A stretch of 64,000 nt of DNA from contig JAGMUV010000005.1 in the NCBI GenBank assembly GCA_020744425.1, forward strand, positions 2,418,001-2,482,000, written 5' to 3'. Positions 56,075-64,000 of this stretch are shown here, piece after piece. Under the pieces are notes generated by a model. It did no database searches and was not told where the DNA came from. It was given only the letters and a program-made list of their open reading frames with translations. Origin of the DNA: Dactylonectria macrodidyma. Taxonomy: Eukaryota > Ascomycota > Sordariomycetes > Hypocreales > Nectriaceae. The position numbers and the translations under genes are program-made. How positions within the stretch are numbered: position 1 is the stretch's first letter; each line of letters begins with the position of its first letter.

Positions 56075-57061
56075 ATGAAGTCCTCCGTTATTTCTGCCGC
56101 TGCCTTTGCCCATCTGGCTCTGGCCTTTGGCCTCACTCCTTCCAGTGTCGTCACTCATGTGGTATGTGGTTGATGAAGACGAGTTGACAGAGTTGATCTA
56201 ACATGGTGCACAGGCTCCCTTAGCTCTCATGGCTATGCCAGCTTCCGGTCTGCCCATCTTCGGCACTCTTGATATCAGAATGGTGAGTTGAACTGTCTTG
56301 CATCTCTGACAACACATATTAATCAAATCCAGCCCCATCATCAGGGACAGCAAGCCAACAATGGCAACAACGCCGCCAACGCCAACAATGCCAATGCCAA
56401 CAACAATGCTGCCAACGCCAACGCCAATGCCAATGCAAATGGCTGCAACGCTAAGCGTGATGATGAACTGCTTGAGGCACGACACCACCAGGGAGGACAG
56501 GCTAACAACGCCAATGCTTGTAACAACAAGCGAGACGAGGAACTTGAAGCCCGCCACCACCAGGGGCAACAAGCCAACAACGGCAACAACGCCAATGCCA
56601 ACAACGCCAATGCCAATGCCAACAATGCTGCCGCCAATGGCTGCAACGCCAAGCGTGATGAAGAGCTTGAGGCTCGTCATCACCAAGGACAGCAGGCTAA
56701 CAATGGCAACAATGCTGCCAACGCCAACGATAACGCCAATGCCAACAATGCTGCTGCGAATGGTTGCAACGCCAAGCGAGACGAGGAGCTCGAGGCACGA
56801 CACCATCAGGGACAGCAGGCCAACAACGGCAACAACGCGAACGCTAACAATGCCAACGCCAATGCCAACAACGCCAACGCAAATGCCAACAACGCCAACG
56901 CAAATGCCAACAACGCCAACGCAAATGCCAACAACGCTGCCGCGAACGCCAACGGCTGCAATGCTAAGCGACACCACCAGGGCCAGCAGGCCAACAACAA
57001 CAATGCTAACAATGCCAATGCCAACGCAAACGCTAACAACGCTGCTGCGACCTGCAACTAA
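56075..57061 (+). CDS. Secreted Kex2-site repeat precursor, candidate RiPP precursor
   Basis: Exons 56075-56161, 56214-56282 and 56333-57061 (introns GTATGT...GCACAG and GTGAGT...ATCCAG) give 294 residues. An N-terminal signal peptide (MKSSVISAAAFAHLALAFG) is followed by a short leader and then six imperfect repeats. Each starts with HHQGQQANN (one HHQGGQ), runs through an Asn/Ala-rich stretch and, in all but one inner unit and the last, ends GCNA before Lys-Arg. Five KR sites are present; four are followed by D-(D/E)-E-L-(L)-EAR before the next HHQG. KR suits Kex2 cleavage and the acidic spacer resembles dipeptidyl-peptidase-trimmed spacers. The partner is the UstYa oxidase. It could instead be a structural Kex2-processed secreted protein. 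Confidence 0.85.
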
Positions 57062-60000
57062 AACTCCTTTTTAAAATTCAAAATCCAGCTGGCTGGGAGG
57101 ATTTCTCTAATGTGAGCCCAGACAAGGGCTGTTAGGGGGGTGGGAAGGCAACTCTAGTGGACTGGGCCGTTCACAAGGGTGGATACTAGAGTGTAGCAAG
57201 ACCATGCAAATATTATGTACAACATTTTGATCAATCATCAATGACTTGCCTATTCGAGTGAGTGAATTCTTGTTTTAAATATGAACGGACGCAACGTTCG
57301 TTGGTTAGACACATTGAATAGAACTGTTTCTGTCCATGAAACGGTTTCATCCGTCCCCATGGGGTGATAGCTCCATGCTCCTCTTGCGGCCTACGTCCGC
57401 ATTGGGTGAGATTGAAGCTCAAGTAATCATCTAAAAAGTCAATAAACTGGAGTCTGATACCTGCGTTCACCAGTGTCTATGATCACTCGTATTCCTCACG
57501 TCGACAAGCCATAGGTCAACTTCTTCATGCGTCCACCCCAAACCATGCGTGATTAATGCCAGTTTTAAAAACGAGAGCTCGCTAAATAAGTTTTCCGCAG
57601 CTCAAACGCCAAGTTCCTTGGACTTGGGCTCTGCAGGGCAGCTACAGATCGGCCACTTGCACTACTTCTCTCACACGTCAGCGAATCCCCGACCCGCCAT
57701 CATCAGCTTCAGTTTCACGAACTTGTCCAAGCTTCGTTCTAGATGGGTCTTGGCGTTCGCTTCCCTCACCAGGTTGCTCGGTCTGTAAATAGCTTGATTT
57801 TTGGTGACAGTTTCATCGCCGCAGGCCAGGGGATGCTCTGCGTGGACGGTTTCGATCAACCTACCAGGGGCCAAGTGCTGAAACCAAGCTCGCCCCAGTC
57901 GGAGGAAGAACCGACAAGGAAGCGAAGATAATGAGAATAAGTTCAGATGATTGGCCATGCGTCCATACTTCAAGCGTTGGCACTTCGTCTAGGTATCAAT
58001 CATGAATGTCATAACAGGTCGCACGCTGCAAGGGGCTCGCAGTACTGGATGCGTATTGGCACGCATGCTCTTGAATTTCAACTTGGGGAGACCCAAACGC
58101 TAGTTACACGACCGGCACCCAAAACACGCTTCAGTGGTTTCTCGACACCGGCTGGACACGTGAAGAGTTTGTTGTCGAAGGTCATGAGGCACAAGTGATG
58201 CTGGAGATCTAAGTGGCTAAGACGTGTTGGAAATATGCACCTCACGACCATAGAAGAGAGACTACCTGGAAGAAAAAGATTCTCGCCAAGCCATCCGTTT
58301 TCCAAATCGTCGTCTGGTAGTTGGTAGGCTTCACGGACGAAACCATGAAAGCAGTACACCCTTCCTTGTGAAGCGTGACATGTTTTGACCGTTTTCTATG
58401 CAACACTTGGCAATGCTTGAAGCAGGAGATGCTGTGCTGCCTAAGGGGGCTGCGGTATCTACGCATGCGCCATGTGGAAGCCGAAGTACTAACAATAGGA
58501 AGGCGCTCACATTGCCTCGGGTAGAGGCATTTTCTGCTATCCAGCCTACTACTATTCATATTACACATCACCATTCGCCCTGAAACCTGGTCCTTGATCT
58601 GTCCGAGAAGGTTTCTTAACGCCAGTTAGCATGTAACGATGTAAAGTAGGTGCTCTAGCGTAAGTGCTATCAACTGGCCCCTAATTTCACAACCGGTCTT
58701 GTGCAATGTCGATTTGAACGAGAAAGATATATGCAGATTTACCCTCCTGCTTTGGAAAGTCCATTTGGACAATCTCAAAGCCGATCAATTAAGACTTCGT
58801 ATCCAGGAGAGTTAAAGACGCAGGACGGTCGTCTCTACAACTACGAAAACCCGAGAACACAAGGTATCGAATATCAGTCAAATGGACAAGATGTTCTTAC
58901 TTTAGGATATGTTAGAGCTACTTCTCACTCATCAGAATGGGTTGAATGGAATTTTGCGAAGTTACTGAAGATGTGGACTCGTTAGTGTGTCTAGGGAAGT
59001 CGTGGCAGCAGCAACTCGCCCTTGATGGAGGGGACGGCCTCTTATACTGCTCTTTACTAGTCCAGGAAGATTGTTCGTCGAATCCATGATCTAGACCATA
59101 ACTGACAAAGACGATGCTAAATCTATGCCCATGATAAAAGACCATATTGCACGTCTACCAAGCTACTCAAGCTCTCAAACGAAATATGGACTTCTTTTTT
59201 AAGTAATCACAAACGTCGAAGGCAGCTGGCCCTACGTAATCCTGACTGGTCCTGTTTGAAAGGGACGACAGGTGCGAACAGAATGACGGTGCTGCTGAAG
59301 ATCAAAGTTTTCAGTTTGAAATTGAGGGTTATTGTTTGACTGGTTGTGTACTGCATTAATCGTAGAAGCCTTGGGTAGTTTGGTACTGGTGTGACTGTCC
59401 GCGTACAATTTCGCACTGAGTTTCATCGAAAAGACCAGGTGGGGCAATCCAGGGGAATCTCAGTGGAACCTGCAGGGAACGGTACAGGGGGATCGTCGGA
59501 CCATGATCTCATCGCAGCTGCCTCAGGGCCGATTGGGATCTCGCCACTGGCAGAAGATTGTGGCATTGCCCAGTACCGTGTTTTTCTGAGGGTGTCATGA
59601 TGATATTTTTCAGTGCTCTCATCGAAGTTGTCGCTAGGTTTGCAACGGGCGTGGGCATGGTCAATGGTCACAGGGGTCAGGGTCGCTGAGGGGTTCGTTG
59701 ATGGCGCTATTTTTAGGGGCTGCAGGTAGCGCTGGAAAAGGACTAGGCCAGCTCCCATGTTTTGGTCGCAGCGCTGGATGAAATTTCGACACCTGCAGAA
59801 CTCAGTCGCAGAATCGTCTTGGATGCCTCTTCTTATTTTAGTTACAATGGCCTTGCTTCCCTCGTGGCTAGATAGACTCTAGCAATCAGAACAGAGAAAC
59901 CTTTTTGAGCGTTTTAGGACCCGGGCAAAGCCATGGACGTTTCAGTGTCAACCAAGAACCTGCGCTGGAATTCAATGCCAAGGCTTTAGATTGGTGGTGG

Positions 60001-60650
60001 GGGCCGCTACAGGTCTCGCTGCTCAGATTCTTAACTGAAGTAAGCTTTTTCAGGGTGGCCCCTTGCCCTCTGGCCTCCCTTTGCACTGTATCTCCAACTC
60101 CACACACAGTCGATGGATAACGCGCTTGACATTCTCAAATTTCGGTAGTACAAGAGTCTTCATGCCAGTATCTGAGTCAAATCGCATAGCTGAAAGGGGG
60201 GCGAGTGGATGGAGAATAATAGGGGGCTCAGATGGTCGATTGTCGCGGCTGCATGTGGCACCTTTGTTTCGTTACAATGGTGACACATGTCATGGTTGGG
60301 CGCATCGACGAGGACCCATTCACGTGTGTCGATCGTCATACGAAAGCAGGATAATCCTCCCGACCCAGTGCTGGTCATTGAAATATTCCGTGCGAATTAT
60401 TCCATATACCGTGTGGTTCTACCTGATCATCGCTGAGCCTCTCCGTCTCATCTCCTCGGCAGGCGGTGACGTAAGGCAACCCAGGTACCGGGAATGTCAC
60501 TCGAGAGTCGAATGGAACCGACCACCTCTCCTCCCCACAGAACGTGCTTTGTCTTCTTCCACTTGAGGATAGACATGCTTCCTCTTCCTCTCCTTGTTCC
60601 TTCATCTTCTTGAGCGACATCTCCCATCGCCCTCGGTAAAGCATTTCGCC
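57062..60650. other. Long stretch without supportable genes
   Basis: 3.6 kb. Minus-strand frames at 58078-58359 (with a segment DDDLENGWLGENLF) and 57671-57973, and plus-strand 58701-58985 and 60063-60566, are open but carry no known motif and do not join by introns I could find. Possibly decayed genes or long 5' and 3' regions. Confidence 0.4.
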
Positions 60651-62039
60651 ATGCTCTCCGCCTCCGGCCCAGCGCGCACGCCGCGCGTCCTCTTCATTTC
60701 GGTCGTAGCCGCTGTCATTCTTTTGCTAGCTCTCTTTTCCTTTTCCGAGTCGTTCTCGAGTCGCGCCGTCGACTATGCACACAAGGCGAAAGAGTATTGG
60801 AAGTACGTAGGCGAAATTGTTCTGGCTGTCACCCTCGGGCAGACTCCATGAAGCACAAGAATTCGTACTAACTCTCCAATCAATAGGCAGGCTTCCTCGA
60901 CCAGTGTGTACAATTGCGAGGACCCGTATCGTCGTCCTGGCTACCTCTACATCGACCCAGAGGACTACAAGAACACGCGCTGGATACCGTACACGGATGA
61001 CTTCCTCGATGCCGATGTTCCTAGCTACGCAGAGTATCCGAGGTTGGACGGCGGAGATTTGTTCTTCAACCGTACCGCCGTCGACGCCGACGTTCTCGAT
61101 TCCACGTCAAACCCTCGCCAATGGATGCAATTGGCCGTCGCCGAAGACCAGCGTCGCCTTGCCGCCGTGACTGTTGAGAAGGGCAAGCAAAAGGCGGAGG
61201 ATTTCGTCGACATGAAGGACGACGGCGACCTCGGCTGGCTTTGGGGCCGGCGCGTCCTGATCTTCGGCGACTCGGTCGACAGGTTCATGATGCAATTTTT
61301 CTGTGAGGAATTCGGACGACCCTTGCGGCAACCAGCGCCACATACGACGGCTACTTGTTCCATTCCGACACTCAACCTTACGTTTACTCACTGGCACCAT
61401 GCGGGATCCTGGACCAACCGGCCTGAGTGGTGGTGGATGAAGGACATGAAGGAGATTCCCTTCGAGGAGCGCTGGGATAAGTTCTGGGCGCCGACTCTGG
61501 ACAAGACGGTCCGCGGGCCGACAGGACAGCCAGACTTGCTGCTCTGGCAGAGCGGCCTGTGGGAGCAGCGAGCCATGTGGGAATCTGCGGAAGCGCACCA
61601 CGACGCCGACCACCCCATGGCCCAGCGCGAGAGGCAGCTGGTGTGGCAGGAAATTCGCTTCGTCGCGGCGCGCATGAAGAAGTTCATCCAGCGCGTCGAC
61701 GAAGAGTTCCCCGGCGTGCCCACCATGTTCCGGACCCTCACGATCCATCGCAACAGTAACGCGACCGACGCCAACATCTACGAGTTGGACCGCATCTCGA
61801 GAGCCCTCGCCGAGCAGGCCGGCCACGAGGTGTTCGAATGGGGCCGCATCCTCACCGCCTTCTCCATGCTATACAAGGACAAGACGCACACCGGAAAGGG
61901 GCCTGGGAGCTGGCTCTGGGGCAACATGGTCCTGGAGTACCTGGCGCGGAGTGCTGGGATCCAAGACGAGGCAAGGTCGCCCTATTTCGACGGGTGGGAT
62001 GCCTGTCATTCGCATCTAGCGACCTGGGGAGGACGGTGA
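60651..62039 (+). CDS. Type II membrane protein with SGNH/PC-esterase-like domain
   Basis: Exons 60651-60802 and 60887-62039 (84-nt intron GTACGT...CAATAG) give 434 residues. A short basic cytosolic tail (SGPARTPR) precedes one membrane anchor (VLFISVVAAVILLLALFSF), so the bulk should be lumenal in the Golgi or outside the cell. The domain has a G-D-S motif in VLIFGDSVDRFMMQFFCEEFG, followed by a WHHAGSW segment and LLWQSGLWEQ, as in PC-esterase/PMR5-like SGNH proteins that acylate or deacylate glycans. A candidate His/Asp pair near the C-terminus (YFDGWDACHSHL) is plausible but unproven. The name is tentative. A frame open just past the stop (to 62107) might indicate an alternative end. Confidence 0.65.
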
Positions 62040-62417
62040 AACGTCCATGGTCTAACGAGGAATTGGTGGATGCGGCCTGGAAATGCCACCCCAACTCCTA
62101 TTGCTAGCTCTTGTATCTTCCCCGACGAGATTCTTAGACCTGTAATTCGCATCGCGCAAGGCTGGGATTTATTTATCATTAATTCCAAGTGTATCCCATC
62201 CTCTACCGTACCAATTTCGTGTCCATGGGTAGGAGAATAATATTTCGAAACGCTCTCAATTGGCCTCTGGCCACCACTTGCCTCACCTTTGTTTCCATGC
62301 AAAGAACAAATGGGACTGACGGCGGGTAGTGCTGAGATAGTATTTTAGAATTGAAGTCTCAAACCAAAAGCCATCGCCATCTCAATCTTGAGCTCAAGCA
62401 ATCCCTAACCATAACCA
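62040..62417. other. Intergenic between convergent genes
   Basis: 378 bp of trailer sequence for two convergent genes, no other feature seen. Confidence 0.5.
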
Positions 62418-63660
62418 CTAGAGAGGAACCTCCTCGCCCCTGTCAATAGCAGCCCAGGCCTCAGTCAAGAATTCTTCAGGCTGGGTAAACTTGTAGTCTG
62501 GCAGTAACTTGTTCCACGCATCGGAGACGTCAAAGTTGCCAGCCGAGTATCCCAACAAGAGGCCAGACACCGCCATGCCAGCAAACGCCTCGCGGGATTC
62601 AAGAGGAATGGACTGGTGAGTGACCGACGGCACCCACGAAGATTTGATCACTCCAGCTTTGAGGTCTTCCGTCTTGAGCTTTTCCACTGCAAAGGGTTCG
62701 CCTTGATTGGCGGTCAGTATCAGACAGTTGAGCGAGCATGGCATGACGTACCGCGAATCTTTTCACCGAGCGCAATTAGTTCACTAATGGTGACTTGTGC
62801 GCCTCTTATGCCACCAAAAATAGGCCACTCTCCCTCGTACTCAATAGCTAGGGCCACGACTTTACCCGTGTCCTTAGCCGTAGTGAGAGTGATGATGTCG
62901 CCTTCGCCGCCCTCTCGAACGAGGGCTCGTCGCTGATGGAAGTTGACGAGGGTTTCGAAGAGATCAACATGCTTGGACGACCTGAATGGGTAGGTCATGT
63001 AGTTGGTGAACAGCCCGGGCTGGAAGAAGGTATACTCGAGGACCTGTACCATCGCTTTAGTAGAGTATCGGGCAGGTTTTATGAAGAAGAGCCTTACCTT
63101 TTTCTCCTTGTTAATCTCGGCGAGGTACTCGCGGGCTTCCTGCTTGTAGCTGTACCAAGGCATATACGCGAAGCCGAAACTGCAGAGACGTCAGAGGTAA
63201 GTTCATGGCCGAAGACAGGGAAATTACTCACGTCGCCCATTCGCTCGGGGCAAAGCGCCTCACGCCAGCCTGCACCGCAGCGTCAATCAGGTTGCGCTGC
63301 GTCGCGGCGGCCGAATTGTCCATGAAAGACAGCACAGTCTCCACGCCATCGAGAATATTGGCCAGCTCCGCGACGTCTTCGTACGTCGTCTTGACCCAGG
63401 TGACTCCCGATGGGAGCTCTCCATTAGGGGCGTCCTATTCGATGGGGTGTCAGTTGACACAGGCTAGGCGATGTTTGAAGCTTTGGGAGGAAACCTTTCG
63501 GGATAAAAGCCGGATCTCGTGCTTGTTCCTGGCTACGAGAGCATGGAGGATCTCTTGGCCGACATCTTGAAAGCTATTAGACTCGGAATCTTGTAAGTGC
63601 AATTGACCGGACATTGTGACACGTACTTCCAGACCCGCCAGCAATTGCAATTTTGACCAT
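62418..63660 (-). CDS. NmrA-like NAD(P)-binding family protein
   Basis: An atypical short-chain reductase of the NmrA/isoflavone-reductase-like group, cytosolic; members are either redox sensors or reductases. Exon 1 (63627-63660) encodes MVKIAIAGGSG, the start of the dinucleotide motif. An intron with acceptor TTTCAAG completes it as GGSGNVGQEILHALV, and the next intron ends before DAPNGELPSGV. Further exons give TVLSFMDN, GVRRFAPSEWA, then YMPWYSYKQEAREYL, LEYTFFQPGLFTNYM and the C-terminal SDAWNKLLPDYKF. The GxxGxxG loop reads GGSGNVG, so NAD(P) binding looks intact. The start at 63660 is fixed by the motif at residues 8-14. Exon borders in the middle are approximate. Confidence 0.88.
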
Positions 63661-64000
63661 TGTCTTTGGTGTGAGAGGTTGTACCGGGAACTAGGAAGGA
63701 TAGTAGAAGAATATTGATAGTATGTTGATGATGGAAATCGAGTTTATTGTCTGCACTCCTGGATAGAATACTAGTAAATGCAGGGAGTCGACCAGACTAC
63801 TTATACATGGAGACTTGCACTGCGAACGATGACATCCTCCGGTTGATCGGACATTTTGGTAGCGACTCGTATAGTTAAGCTTATGGTCCATGGTAACAAT
63901 ACTGATACTACGAGTTAAGAACCGGGATTTGCGCAATGACCAATGAGGCTCACAGAAAAGAAATGGTGGTTCGACCGCCGATGTACCGGCTGGAATGTCA
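63661..64000. other. Right edge, no gene seen
   Basis: 340 bp upstream of the NmrA-like gene, presumably its promoter. No start of another gene can be supported before the window ends. Confidence 0.4.

Noticed and set aside
56198..56977. Long minus-strand open frame (259 codons) rich in Val/Gly/Ile
   Set aside because: It is antisense to the Asn/Ala repeat gene; the periodic GC-rich third codon positions of the repeats keep the opposite strand open. No start context or domain.
61107..61826. Minus-strand frame of 239 codons
   Set aside because: Antisense shadow of the GC-rich SGNH-like gene, no recognisable domain.

Overview
This window is nuclear DNA from a filamentous ascomycete (Pezizomycotina, most likely Sordariomycetes; species not determined). 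The evidence is short GT-AG introns (about 48-85 nt), CTAAC-like branch points, Zn(II)2Cys6 regulators, a HET-domain gene, a GAF hybrid histidine kinase, a UstYa/DUF3328 protein and a tRNA-Phe body of ordinary fungal type. Many gene models below are spliced by hand. Where lengths are given, the exons sum to an open frame.

Layout. 0-16 kb: the 3' end of a membrane-protein gene, a Zn2Cys6 regulator, a flavin-reductase-like protein, then a head-to-head proline catabolism pair (proline dehydrogenase and P5C dehydrogenase). A decayed ankyrin gene, a mitochondrial D-lactate dehydrogenase and an aspartate-aminotransferase-like gene follow. 16.8-24.7 kb: a compact group of an HSL-type esterase, a Zn2Cys6 regulator, a DUF1479 dioxygenase-like protein and an MFS sugar-type transporter, which looks like a small catabolic cluster. 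24.7-36.5 kb: a gene-poor, decayed stretch with a diverged repeat, a small zinc-ribbon ORF, a kinase fragment, a long hairpin and a probably broken membrane-protein gene. 36.7-44 kb: an intact gene for an arginyl-tRNA-synthetase-like protein that lacks its signature catalytic motifs, a tandem array of three tRNA-Phe genes, a mitochondrial NADH-cytochrome b5 reductase and a second MFS transporter. 44-53 kb: hybrid histidine kinase, HET protein and a frameshifted spherulin-4 (GH135-like) gene. 53.9-57.1 kb: a UstYa-family oxidase diverging from a secreted Kex2-site repeat precursor, a candidate dikaritin-type RiPP locus. 57-64 kb: a long empty stretch, a type II membrane SGNH-like protein and an NmrA-like protein.

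The most striking observation is the tRNA-Phe array (39295-39856, minus strand). Each gene has a normal 73-nt tRNA-Phe(GAA) body, but a 55-nt insert sits in the D-loop between positions 20 and 21. The insert starts GTACGT or GTATGT, has an ACTAAC branch-point-like site and ends in CAG. Removing it exactly restores a standard tRNA. The exon parts are identical in all three copies, while the insert of copy 3 differs from the others everywhere except at the splice-signal-like ends. This looks like a spliceosomal-type intron in a Pol III tRNA gene. The second most interesting items are the RiPP-like locus and the ArgRS pseudoenzyme.
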